The notes beneath the pieces were generated by a model that was given only the letters and a program-made list of their open reading frames with translations, had not been told where the DNA came from and made no database searches. Position numbers and translations under genes: made by a program. Positions 53,380 to 61,483 of a stretch of 64,000 nt of DNA are shown piece by piece. Source of the DNA: an uncultured Oscillospiraceae bacterium (GTDB lineage Bacteria; Bacillota; Clostridia; Oscillospirales; Oscillospiraceae); assembly GCA_910579965.1 (NCBI GenBank), contig CAJTWF010000007.1, positions 1-64,000 on the forward strand. The letters run 5' to 3'. How positions within the stretch are numbered: the first letter of the stretch is position 1; each line of letters begins with the position of its first letter.

Positions 53380-56016
53380 ATGAGACGAATCTGTATCGGT
53401 ATTCTGGCCCACGTGGACGCGGGGAAGACCACCCTGTCCGAGGCTATTCTGTATAAGACCGGCAGCATCCGGGCCCTGGGCCGGGTGGACCACCGGGACG
53501 CCTTCCTGGATACGGACCAGCTGGAGCGGCAGCGGGGCATCACCATCTACGCCAAGCAGGCGGTGTTCCCCCTGGAGGAGCAGGAGGCCACGCTGCTGGA
53601 CACCCCGGGCCACGTGGATTTCTCCGCGGAGATGGAGCGCACCCTCCAGGTGCTGGACTGCGCCATCCTGGTCATCAGCGGCACGGACGGCGTGCAGGCT
53701 CACACCCGCACCCTCTGGCGGCTGCTGGAGCGCCACCGCCTGCCGGTGTTCCTCTTTGTCAACAAGATGGACCTGCCCGGCACGGACCGGGATGCCCTCC
53801 TCTCCGCTCTCCGGACCCAGCTGGGGGAGGGGTGCGTGGACTTCGGCGGGTCCCGGGAGGCCCTGCTGGAGGAGGCGGCCACCGCCGGGGAGGAGGCCCT
53901 GACGGAGTACCTGGACACGGGGGACCTCTCCCGGGACACCCTGGCCGGGCTCGTCGCCTCCCGGGCCCTGTTCCCCTGCTGGTTCGGGTCCGCCCTGCGG
54001 CTGGAGGGGGTGGACCAGCTCCTGGCGGGGCTGGCCCAGTACTGCCCCCGGCCCTCCTATCCGGCGGACTTCGGGGCGCGGGTGTACAAGATCGGCAGGG
54101 ACAGCCAGGGGAACCGGCTCACCTATATGAAGATCACCGGCGGCCGGCTGGCGGTAAAGCAGCTCCTCACCGGCCTGGACGAGAGCGGCGAGGTGTGGGA
54201 GGAGAAGGCGGAGCAGCTGCGCATCTACTCCGGGGTCAAGTACCGGGCCGTGGACAGCGCGGAGGCGGGGACGGTCTGCGCCGTCACCGGCCTGACCCGC
54301 ACCCACTCCGGCCAGGGGCTGGGGGCGGCGGGGGAACGGCCTCCGGCGGAGCTGGAGCCGGTGCTCAGCTGCCGGCTGCTGCTGCCCGAGGGCACGGACC
54401 CCCACATGGCCCTGGACAAGCTCCGGGCCCTGGAGGAGGAGGACCCCCAGCTCCACCTCCTGTGGAACCAGCGGCTGGGCCAGATCCGCCTCCAGCTCAT
54501 GGGCCCCATCCAGCTGGAGGTGCTGCGGCAGGTGGCGGCGCAGCGGTTCGGCCTGGAGGTGGACTTTGCCCCCGGGGACATCGTGTACAAGGAGACCATC
54601 GCCGCCCCGGCGGAGGGCGTGGGCCACTACGAGCCCCTGCGCCACTACGCCGAGGTCCGGCTGCTGCTGGAGCCCGCCCCCAGGGGCACGGGCCTCCGCT
54701 TTGACAGCGCGTGCAGCACGGACCGCTTTGACGGCCACTGGCAGCGGCTGGTGCTCACCCATCTGGCGGAAAAGCAGCACCTGGGGGTGCTCACCGGCTC
54801 CCCCATCACGGACATGCGCATCACCCTCACCGCCGGCCGGGCCCACGTCAAGCACACCGAGGGGGGCGACTTCCGGCAGGCCACCTACCGGGCCGTGCGC
54901 CAGGGCCTCATGAGCGCCCGGAGCGTCCTGCTGGAGCCCTGGTACGACTTCCGCCTGGAGCTGCCCCCGGAGAACCTGGGCCGGGCCATGACGGACATAC
55001 AGCAGATGGGGGGGAGCTTCGACGCCCCCCGGACAGAGGCGGACCGGGCCCTGCTCACCGGCCGGGCCCCGGTGTCGGAGATGGGGGACTACTGGCAGAC
55101 CGTCACCGCCTACACCCGGGGACAGGGGCGGCTGAGCTGCACCCTGGCGGGCTACGACGTCTGCCACAACCCGGAGGAGGTGATCGCCCGGCTGGGCTAT
55201 GACCCGGAGGGGGATCTGGACAACTCCCCGGACTCCATCTTCTGCGGTCACGGCGCGGGCTTTACGGTGAAGTGGGACCAGGTGCCCGCCCACGCCCACT
55301 CGGAGAGCCAGCTGGAGGAGGAGCCGCCGGAGGCCGGGGAGAGCCCGCCGCCCGGCCCGGCCTCCGGTCCCCGGCCCGCGGCCCCCTACCCCTCCAGCCG
55401 GGAGGAGGAGAAAGCCCTCCAGGCCATCTTCGAGCGGACCTACGGCCAGGTGAAGCGGCGGGGACCGGACCCGGGGGCGGCCTTCCGTCCCCTGCCCTCC
55501 CAGGAGAAGCGGACCGTGCCGGACCGGCCGGCGGGACCGGAGTACCTGCTGGTGGACGGGTACAACATTATTTTCGCCTGGGACGAGCTCAAGGACGCGG
55601 CCCGGGACAGCCTGGAGGGGGCCCGGCACCTGCTGATGGACCTGCTGTGCAACTACCAGGGGTACAAGCGGTGCGAGGTGATCCTGGTATTCGACGCCTA
55701 CAAGGTGAAGGGGAGCCCGGGGAGTGTGGAGCACTATCGGAACATCCACGTGGTCTACACCAAGGAGGCGGAGACGGCGGACGCATATATTGAGCGGGCC
55801 ACCTACGAGATCGCCCGGGAGCACCGGGTGCGGGTGGCCACCTCGGACAACCTGGAGCAGCTTATCATCCTGGGCCACGGCGCGGTCCGGGTGTCCGCCC
55901 GGGAGTTCCACCAGGAGATCGAGGCCGCCGAGGGCCGTATCGGGGAGATCATCCAGCGAAACAACCTCCACGGCCGGTCCTTCCGCCAGCTGCGCCACCA
56001 GCTGAAGGAGAAATAG
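53380..56016 (+). CDS. TetM/EF-G-like translational GTPase fused to a YacP/Rae1-like NYN nuclease domain
   Basis: This 878-residue protein has two parts. Residues 1 to about 640 follow the ribosomal-protection GTPase layout: G1 AHVDAGKTTLSE (10-17), switch II DTPGHVDF (~75), G4 NKMD (~128), domain II, and EF-G-like domains III-V (LLGSPITDMRITLT ... SVLLEPWYDFRLELP). The domain IV tip, where TetM has YSPVST that displaces tetracycline, here reads AHVKHTEGGDF (~487-497), so drug protection is doubtful. After a Pro/Glu-rich linker (~640-720) comes a NYN/PIN-like domain (721-870): YLLVDGYNIIFAWDEL, VILVFDAYKVKG, TADAYIERATYEI and VATSDNLEQLIIL, which supply the acidic metal site. YacP (Rae1) cuts mRNA in the ribosomal A site. 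The fusion suggests a GTPase-delivered ribosomal nuclease. Confidence 0.85.
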   Translation: MRRICIGILAHVDAGKTTLSEAILYKTGSIRALGRVDHRDAFLDTDQLERQRGITIYAKQAVFPLEEQEATLLDTPGHVDFSAEMERTLQVLDCAILVISGTDGVQAHTRTLWRLLERHRLPVFLFVNKMDLPGTDRDALLSALRTQLGEGCVDFGGSREALLEEAATAGEEALTEYLDTGDLSRDTLAGLVASRALFPCWFGSALRLEGVDQLLAGLAQYCPRPSYPADFGARVYKIGRDSQGNRLTYMKITGGRLAVKQLLTGLDESGEVWEEKAEQLRIYSGVKYRAVDSAEAGTVCAVTGLTRTHSGQGLGAAGERPPAELEPVLSCRLLLPEGTDPHMALDKLRALEEEDPQLHLLWNQRLGQIRLQLMGPIQLEVLRQVAAQRFGLEVDFAPGDIVYKETIAAPAEGVGHYEPLRHYAEVRLLLEPAPRGTGLRFDSACSTDRFDGHWQRLVLTHLAEKQHLGVLTGSPITDMRITLTAGRAHVKHTEGGDFRQATYRAVRQGLMSARSVLLEPWYDFRLELPPENLGRAMTDIQQMGGSFDAPRTEADRALLTGRAPVSEMGDYWQTVTAYTRGQGRLSCTLAGYDVCHNPEEVIARLGYDPEGDLDNSPDSIFCGHGAGFTVKWDQVPAHAHSESQLEEEPPEAGESPPPGPASGPRPAAPYPSSREEEKALQAIFERTYGQVKRRGPDPGAAFRPLPSQEKRTVPDRPAGPEYLLVDGYNIIFAWDELKDAARDSLEGARHLLMDLLCNYQGYKRCEVILVFDAYKVKGSPGSVEHYRNIHVVYTKEAETADAYIERATYEIAREHRVRVATSDNLEQLIILGHGAVRVSAREFHQEIEAAEGRIGEIIQRNNLHGRSFRQLRHQLKEK

Positions 56017-56020
56017 AAAA

Positions 56021-56052
56021 CGGCGGGCCGCCCCGGATGGGGCGGCCCGCCG
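56021..56052. terminator. Bidirectional GC hairpin
   Basis: A perfect 14-bp stem (CGGCGGGCCGCCCC / GGGGCGGCCCGCCG) with a 4-nt loop between convergent genes. T-rich sequence is limited. Confidence 0.7.
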
Positions 56053-56057
56053 CGCTG

Positions 56058-56924
56058 TTATTTGTGCTTTCCCTGGAAGAACAGGGCCAGGGTGCCGGGG
56101 CCGGAGTGGTTGCCGATCACCGGGCCCACGTAGTTGATCTCCAGCCGCTCCACGGGGTACTTGGCCTTGATGGCCTCGCCAAGGGCCACGGCCTCGGCCT
56201 CGCAGTCGCCGTGGCTGATGAACACCACCGAGGGGTCCTCCACCAGCTCGTCCATCTTTTGCAGCAGGGCGTTGACCGAGGCCCTGCGGCCCCGGACCTT
56301 GTCCACCGGGATCAGATGGCCCTCGCCGTCCACATGGAGCACGGGCTTCATTTGCAGCATGGTGCCGAACAGGGCCGCCGCCGCAGACACCCGGCCGCCC
56401 CGCTTGAGGTGGTTGAGGTCATCCACCGTGAACCAGTGGCAGATGTGGTCCTTCTTCTGCTCCACAAAGTCCCGGACCTCCTCGAGGGTCCTGCCCCGGC
56501 GCTTCTCCTGGACCGTGAGGTAGACCAGCAGGCCCTGGCCCAGGGAGGCGGCCCGGCTGTCCACCACCAGGACCTTGCAGTCCGGATAGGTCTCCTGCAC
56601 CTCCTGGGCGGCGATGCAGGCGGACTGGTAGGTGGTGGAGAGGCCGGAGGAGAAGCTGACGCAGAGAATATCCTTCCCGGCGGCCGCGATGGGCTCCATG
56701 GCCTCGTGGAAAACGCCCACGCTGATAGCGGCGGTGGTGCCCAGGGAGCCGCTCCGCAGGCGTTGGTAGAAGTCAGCAGGCTGGATGTCCCGGTGGTCCG
56801 GGTAGTCGAAATACTCCTTTCCCTCCATCACAAAGGACAGGGGGAGGAGTTTGAGCTCCAGTTCCGCCTCCATCTGGGCGGAGAAATCGCAGCAGCTATC
56901 GGTGAGGATGACAAAATCGCGCAT
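56058..56924 (-). CDS. DegV family fatty-acid-binding protein
   Basis: This 288-residue protein has the DegV pattern: FVILTDSCCDFSAQMEAELELKLLPLSFVMEGKEYFDYPD at the start, GTTAAISVGVFHEAMEPIAAAGKDILCVSFSSGLSTTYQSACIAAQEVQE, VVDSRAASLGQGLLVY and LNHLKRGGRVSAAAALFGTMLQMKPVLHVD. DegV/FakB proteins bind fatty acids and present them to the FakA kinase for incorporation into phospholipids; FakA is not nearby. ATG 56924 follows AAAGGAG. Confidence 0.93.
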   Translation of the reverse strand: MRDFVILTDSCCDFSAQMEAELELKLLPLSFVMEGKEYFDYPDHRDIQPADFYQRLRSGSLGTTAAISVGVFHEAMEPIAAAGKDILCVSFSSGLSTTYQSACIAAQEVQETYPDCKVLVVDSRAASLGQGLLVYLTVQEKRRGRTLEEVRDFVEQKKDHICHWFTVDDLNHLKRGGRVSAAAALFGTMLQMKPVLHVDGEGHLIPVDKVRGRRASVNALLQKMDELVEDPSVVFISHGDCEAEAVALGEAIKAKYPVERLEINYVGPVIGNHSGPGTLALFFQGKHK

Positions 56925-57058
56925 GGCATGCTCCTTTCTCGTTGCGGTCAGTACAAAATAAACAGCCGGCACGGCCAGATTTTTACAATCTATATTATAT
57001 CACCTTTTTGCTGACGCGCAAGGGGGGAATCCGGCAGAGAGCGGAATAAAAGGAAATC

Positions 57059-57529
57059 TTAAAGAATGACCTCCATGCCGGTCTTCTGCACCTGAAGGCC
57101 GCACCGCCGGTAGAAATCCATGGCTGTCTGGTTGCAGGCCCACACGTTCAGCGTCACGTTGTAGCACCCCCGCTCCCGGGCCAGCGCCAGCACCGCCTGA
57201 TACAGCCCGCTCCCCACCCGCTGGCCCCGGCAGGCCTGGTCCACGCACAGATCGTCCAGGTACAGGGTGGTCATGTCCGGGCAGACGCGCTCCCCCCGGT
57301 GGACCTGGAGAACGCAGAAGGCGTAGCCCACCACCCGGTCCTCCCCGTCCGCCGCCACCAGAACGGGGCGATTCCCGTCGCCCAGAAGGTCCAGCAGCTG
57401 CCGGCGGTCATACTTCTGGCCGCCGGCCCGGAAGAGGTCCGGCCGGCCGGCGTGGTGGACATTGCAGACCTGGACCAGCAGCTCCTCCAGGCGGGGAATG
57501 TCCCGCTCCTGGGCATATCGTATGTTCAT
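57059..57529 (-). CDS. GNAT N-acetyltransferase
   Basis: This 156-residue protein begins MNIRYAQERDIPRLEELLVQVCNVHHAGRPDLFRAGGQKYDRRQL, typical of GNATs that act on amino-acid- or peptide-like substrates. TLYLDDLCVDQACRGQRVGSGLYQAVLALA is the acetyl-CoA loop, and NVWACNQTAMDFYRRCGLQVQKTGMEV is the conserved end. The substrate is unknown. The start overlaps the stop of the TcdA-like gene (ATGA at 57526-57529), so the two are co-translated. Confidence 0.9.
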   Translation of the reverse strand: MNIRYAQERDIPRLEELLVQVCNVHHAGRPDLFRAGGQKYDRRQLLDLLGDGNRPVLVAADGEDRVVGYAFCVLQVHRGERVCPDMTTLYLDDLCVDQACRGQRVGSGLYQAVLALARERGCYNVTLNVWACNQTAMDFYRRCGLQVQKTGMEVIL

Positions 57530-58269
57530 CTCTCGCCCTCCCGGTCTGCTTTTGGGGGGATCAGGCCGCCGGTGAGCGCCATCACGGCCGCTCCCCCCAA
57601 TAGAATCCCCGCCGCCGTGGGCACCCAGCTCACGCTCCCCGGCACGCTCCGCCGGCCCGGGGGAGGCTCCTCCAGGTCCTGGCGCCAGACCGGCTCCTCG
57701 GGGCTGTAAACCACCTTCAGATGCCTGATCCCCCGCCGCCCCAGCTCCCGGCGCATCACCCGGGCCAGGGGACAGCCCCGGGTTTTGGACAGGTCCGTCA
57801 CCTCCAGCAGGGAGGGGTCCAGCTTGTTCCCGGTGCCCAGGGCGGAGAGGATGGGGATGCCCCGTTCCCGGGCCTGACAGATGAGATCCACCTTGCAGGA
57901 CACCAGATCAATGCAGTCCACCACGCAGTCGTAGCCGCCCCAGAACCGCTCCCGGTCCGCGGCGGCGTAGGTCCCCACCAGGGGGTGGACCCGGCAGTCC
58001 GGGTTGATGTCCCGGGCCCGCTCCGCCAGGACCTCCGCCTTGGGCCGGCCTGCGGTGGAGGACAGGGCCCCCAGCTGGCGGTTGATGTTGCTCAGGCTGT
58101 ACGTATCCCGGTCAATGAGGGTCAGCTCCCCCACCCCGGACCGGGCCAGCACCTCGGCGGCGCAGCTGCCCACGCCCCCCAGCCCCACCACACACACGTG
58201 GGCCCCGGCCAGCCGGTCCATGGCCGCGGAGCCCAGCAGCATCTCGCTGCGCAAAAATCGTTCGTTCAT
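57526..58269 (-). CDS. tRNA threonylcarbamoyladenosine dehydratase-like E1 enzyme (TcdA/CsdL)
   Basis: This 247-residue ThiF/MoeB-fold protein begins NERFLRSEMLLGSAAMDRLAGAHVCVVGLGGVGSCAAEVLARSGVGELTLIDRDTYSLSNINRQLGAL, the ATP-binding adenylylating core. CVVDCIDLVSCKVDLICQA and SALGTGNKLDPSLLEVTDLSKTRGCPLARVMRRELGRRGIRHLKVVYSPEEP follow. It matches TcdA, which cyclises t6A37 in ANN-decoding tRNAs. The C-terminus has a hydrophobic AAGILLGGAAVMALTGGLI that may anchor it. ATG 58269 follows AAGGTG. Confidence 0.9.
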   Translation of the reverse strand: MNERFLRSEMLLGSAAMDRLAGAHVCVVGLGGVGSCAAEVLARSGVGELTLIDRDTYSLSNINRQLGALSSTAGRPKAEVLAERARDINPDCRVHPLVGTYAAADRERFWGGYDCVVDCIDLVSCKVDLICQARERGIPILSALGTGNKLDPSLLEVTDLSKTRGCPLARVMRRELGRRGIRHLKVVYSPEEPVWRQDLEEPPPGRRSVPGSVSWVPTAAGILLGGAAVMALTGGLIPPKADREGER

Positions 58270-58288
58270 GAATGCACCTTGTTTTGTA

Positions 58289-58334
58289 GTCATTTTTTCT
58301 TTGATAAAAGAAAAGAATCAAAAGAAAATTTTAG
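58289..58334 (-). repeat. A/T hairpin repeat, copy C
   Basis: Read on the minus strand it begins CTAAAATTTTCTTTTGATTC and continues TTTTCTTTTATCAAAG then AAAAAAT. It is related to copies A and B (30571-30613 and 30684-30730). It lies just upstream of the TcdA-like gene. Confidence 0.55.
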
Positions 58335-58362
58335 TATCCCGCCCCGGGGCTGCCGGCAAGAA

Positions 58363-58390
58363 AGCCGGTCCCGGCGTACCGGGACCGGCT
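58363..58390 (-). terminator. Terminator of the foldase gene
   Basis: A perfect 12-bp stem (AGCCGGTCCCGG / CCGGGACCGGCT) with a 4-nt loop, followed on the minus strand by TTCTT. Confidence 0.75.
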
Positions 58391-58405
58391 GGCTGCACAG
58401 CGGAT

Positions 58406-59923
58406 TTATCCGATCTGGTTCATGCCCTTCTCGTCCACCTGGGCGGTGACGCTGTCCCGGACGCTGTTCTGCCAATCAGCCGCATCCCGGGTAATCATCT
58501 CGTTCTCACAGGCGTAGTGCCAGTACTGGGTGTCACCGTAGCCCACAAAGTACATGATGTGGGCTCCGGTGGAGGCGTTGTAGACAATGCCCGTGTCCCC
58601 GCTCTGGCGGCCGGGCTCATAGCACCAGTCCTGGAAGGCGGCCACCATGGTGTTCTTGGCCACGTTCTCGTACAGGCCGCCGTTGGTGTTGCTGCCGGGG
58701 TCCTTGGAGTTCTGGTTGGCCAGGGAGGCGAAGCCCTCCTCTGTGCCGTCCCAGCTGTCCAGGATCTCCTGGGCCTTGGCCCGCAGCTGCTCCTCCGTGG
58801 CCTCCTCGCCCTCGCCCAGATTCAGGCTCTCGGCGGTCACCAGAATGTGGCGCACGCTGTAGTCCAGGGTCTCGTCCCGCTGGCGGCTGTTGAAGACCGC
58901 CACATAGTAGCTGCTGCCGCTGGTGTTCTCCAGCACTGCGGCGTCGCCGGCGCGGCGGGCGCTGTCGTAGAACCACTCGCCGTACACGGCCCCGGAGGCG
59001 GAGATGGAGGTGGAGTAGGACGCGCCGTTGCGCTCCGCCAGGCTCTCCAGGTCCTCGCCCTCCTGATAGGCGGCCAGGATGGCGTCGGCGGTCTCCTTGG
59101 CCGTGGCCAGAGCGGCGGCCTTCTCCTCGTCGGTGGCGTCAATGGCGTTGCCGTCGGCGTCGGTCTTGGCCTCCGGCAGGCCGGAGACAGTGACATAAGC
59201 GCCGTCAATGAGATCGTAGCTGTCCTTGTTCTCCTCGTAGTAGGCGGTGATCTCGTCCTCACTGTAGACGAAGTTCTCGTCCGCGTACTGGTTGGCGTAC
59301 TTGGTGGCCAGGAGCATGTCCTTGGCGCAGGACTCGTAGATGGAGGAGGTCATGGTGGCCCCGTAGACGGCGTTGAGGTACTGCTTATAGGAGTAGCCGT
59401 TCTGGGCGGCGGAGGCCTTCATGGAGCTGATGGAGGCGTCCAGAGAGGCCTGATCCTCCTCGTCCAGGGTAAGACCGGCCTGATTGGCCGCAGCCACGGC
59501 GGCGTGGACAAAGCGCATGGTGTCCACGGCCTGCTCCTTGAAGTAGTCGTCCCAGGTCTGGTCCTCGGTGTAGCTCTGGCTCTTCAGGGATACGTTGGGG
59601 TTCAGCGCGCCCAGGGCCGCGTAGAGGGAGCCCATTTCGCTGTTGAGGAAGTTCTGGTAGGACTGCCAGTAGTAGTAGGAGGTCTCCGGCACGGTGTAGC
59701 TCTCCCCGTCGATGGTAACGGCGGTCTGGCGGCGCTGGATGACGCCGGAGTTGTACACCACAAGGGCGATGGCCACCACCACGAAGACGACGGCAATGGT
59801 GCCGTAGAGGAGATTGGATTTCTTTTCAGCGGCCCTCTGCTCTGCCGCACGGGCGGCCTTGGGGTCCACCGCGCCGCTGGACAGCAGCTCCTGACGCTTT
59901 TTCTTTTCTCTGGATGCGCTCAT
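58406..59923 (-). CDS. Membrane-anchored parvulin-type peptidyl-prolyl isomerase (PrsA-like foldase)
   Basis: This 505-residue protein starts MSASREKKKRQELLSSG behind AAGGA. It has a basic, helical cytoplasmic stretch and one membrane segment (LLYGTIAVVFVVVAIALVVYNSG, about residues 38-60). The outer part begins with a SurA_N-like helical chaperone domain containing YTEDQTWDDYFKEQAVDTMRFVHAAVAAA and EDEITAYYEENKDSYD. The rotamase domain is near residues 370-470 (YSVRHILVTAES ... EEGFASLANQNSKDPGSNTNGGLYENV ... FQDWCYEPGRQSGDTGIV). It is unlike classic PrsA in using a membrane helix rather than a lipobox. It should fold exported proteins outside the membrane. Confidence 0.9.
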   Translation of the reverse strand: MSASREKKKRQELLSSGAVDPKAARAAEQRAAEKKSNLLYGTIAVVFVVVAIALVVYNSGVIQRRQTAVTIDGESYTVPETSYYYWQSYQNFLNSEMGSLYAALGALNPNVSLKSQSYTEDQTWDDYFKEQAVDTMRFVHAAVAAANQAGLTLDEEDQASLDASISSMKASAAQNGYSYKQYLNAVYGATMTSSIYESCAKDMLLATKYANQYADENFVYSEDEITAYYEENKDSYDLIDGAYVTVSGLPEAKTDADGNAIDATDEEKAAALATAKETADAILAAYQEGEDLESLAERNGASYSTSISASGAVYGEWFYDSARRAGDAAVLENTSGSSYYVAVFNSRQRDETLDYSVRHILVTAESLNLGEGEEATEEQLRAKAQEILDSWDGTEEGFASLANQNSKDPGSNTNGGLYENVAKNTMVAAFQDWCYEPGRQSGDTGIVYNASTGAHIMYFVGYGDTQYWHYACENEMITRDAADWQNSVRDSVTAQVDEKGMNQIG

Positions 59924-60112
59924 TTCTTGTTCATTCCTTCCAAAATTTTCTGCCCTCCCCGCCGAGCAGGGGACGGCGATAGCTTTTGTTGTACGCAGGG
60001 GTCTCATTCACGGCTCAACGAACAATAGTATACTCGATTACGCCTTGTTTCGCAAGTAAAAGTTGCATCGCGGCTGTAAAATATTTATGAATGCCCGGCA
60101 AAGGGCGGAGGA

Positions 60113-60140
60113 GGGCCCGGCGGAGGGATCCGCCGGGCCC
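60113..60140. terminator. GC hairpin downstream of the aldo/keto reductase
   Basis: A perfect 12-bp stem (GGGCCCGGCGGA / TCCGCCGGGCCC) with a 4-nt loop. On the plus strand it is followed by GGTTTTAATC. It lies past the end of the minus-strand reductase. Confidence 0.6.
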
Positions 60141-60156
60141 GGTTTTAATCGGGGTT

Positions 60157-61281
60157 TTACCCCTCGTAAGTATTTTTCACCCGCTCCAGCCAGCTGGTGA
60201 TCTCCAGGTGCTGGGGGCACTGCCGCTCGCACTGGCGGCAGCTGACGCAGCCAGAGGCCCGGCCCCGGCCCTCGGTGAGGGACTGGTATTTCTCCCGGTC
60301 CGCCGGGCGGCCCTGGCGCATAGAGAGCTGGTCCTCATTGTACAGGGAGAAGAGCTCGGGAATGGGGATCTGCCGGGGGCAGCCGTCGGCGCAGTAGCCG
60401 CAGGCGGTGCAGGCGATGACGGGGGCGGCGCTGATGATCTCCGCCGCCCGGGCCAGGGCCGCCAGCTCCTCCGCCGTCAGGGGCTCCGGCGCGGCCATGA
60501 TGCGGGTATTCTCCTCCAGCTGGGCCATGTCCGACATGCCGCTGAGGACCATGTCCACCCCCTCCAGGCCCGCGGCAAAGCGGAGGGCCCAGGCGGCGGG
60601 GGTCCAGTCGGGGTGGAGGCGGGCCAGCAGCTCCGCCGCCTCCTGGGGCAGCCGGGCCAGCCTGCCCCCCTTCACCGGCTCCATCACCACCACGGGCTTG
60701 CCGTGGCGGCGGGCGGTCTCGTAGCACTTGCGGGACTGGACCCGCTCGTCCTCCCAGTCCAGATAGTTGATCTGGAGCTGGACGAACTCCGCCTCCGGGT
60801 GCTCCGTCAGCACCCGGTCCAGCACATCCGCCTTGTCGTGGAAGGAGAAGCCCAGCCGCCGGATTTTCCCCTCCTCCTTCATCCGGGAGAGGAAGGCGAA
60901 GGTGTCCAGGCGCTTGGCGATCTCGTAGTTGGCCGTGTCCACACAGTGGAGGAGGTAGTTATCAAAGAAGTCCACGCCGCACTTCTCCAGCTGCTCCCGG
61001 AAGAGCTTCTCCTGGTCCGCGGCGGTGTCCGCGGCCTTGAACCGGAAAAGGGGCATCTTGTCCGCCAGGGCAAAGGCGCTCCGGTCATGGCGGCGGACCA
61101 CCGCCTCCCGGACCGCGCGCTCGCTCTCCCCGCCGTGGTAGCCGTAGGCGGTGTCAAAGTAGGTGAAGCCCTGGGCCAGAAAGGCGTCCGCCATGGCGCT
61201 CACCTGCGGGACGTCGATCTGGCTGGTCTGCTTGGGGTCCAGCAGGGGCAGGCGCATCATGCCAAAACCAAGCTTGTGCAT
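60157..61281 (-). CDS. Iron-sulfur aldo/keto reductase
   Basis: This 374-residue protein has the AKR barrel: LGFGMMRLPL, TYFDTAYGYHGGESERAVREAV (catalytic Asp and Tyr), a Lys in ALADKMPLFRF, LLHCVDTANYEIA (His) and RRLGFSFHDKADVLDRVL. A C-terminal ferredoxin-like extension has two 4Fe-4S motifs: CTACGYCADGCP and CVSCRQCERQCP. These clostridial enzymes may couple NAD(P)H and ferredoxin-type electrons; the substrate is unknown. It has its own short intergenic regions and no obvious operon partner. Confidence 0.9.
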   Translation of the reverse strand: MHKLGFGMMRLPLLDPKQTSQIDVPQVSAMADAFLAQGFTYFDTAYGYHGGESERAVREAVVRRHDRSAFALADKMPLFRFKAADTAADQEKLFREQLEKCGVDFFDNYLLHCVDTANYEIAKRLDTFAFLSRMKEEGKIRRLGFSFHDKADVLDRVLTEHPEAEFVQLQINYLDWEDERVQSRKCYETARRHGKPVVVMEPVKGGRLARLPQEAAELLARLHPDWTPAAWALRFAAGLEGVDMVLSGMSDMAQLEENTRIMAAPEPLTAEELAALARAAEIISAAPVIACTACGYCADGCPRQIPIPELFSLYNEDQLSMRQGRPADREKYQSLTEGRGRASGCVSCRQCERQCPQHLEITSWLERVKNTYEG

Positions 61282-61483
61282 ATCGTTTCCTCCTCATTCT
61301 CCCCGGGCCGGACCCGGGCGCTTACTGCCCCTATCATACAGGATCTCCGGCGGTTTTGCAAGGAAATCCCTGTTTATTGTGCTTCCTCTAAAAATCTTGT
61401 CGTATCAGGACTGGTCAATCCGGAGGCGGACAAAAACGCCGCACAGGCTGCGCAGTGCTTTTGCTGTGCTGTTCACGCCCTCT
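61282..61483. other. Spacer between the aldo/keto reductase and ABC exporter genes
   Basis: About 200 bp without a gene that I can recognise. It should contain the promoter of the minus-strand reductase and the terminator of the ABC gene; a CTGCGCAG-centred inverted sequence near 61447-61454 is the only symmetric element that I noted. Confidence 0.35.

Noticed and set aside
53191..55998. 935-codon frame antisense to the GTPase-NYN gene
   Set aside because: Repetitive Gly/Val/Leu/Arg content with no recognisable domain; the plus strand has complete GTPase and NYN motifs.
53380..56016. Calling the GTPase a tetracycline resistance determinant
   Set aside because: The drug-displacing loop is not conserved and a nuclease domain is fused to it; family likeness alone does not support resistance.
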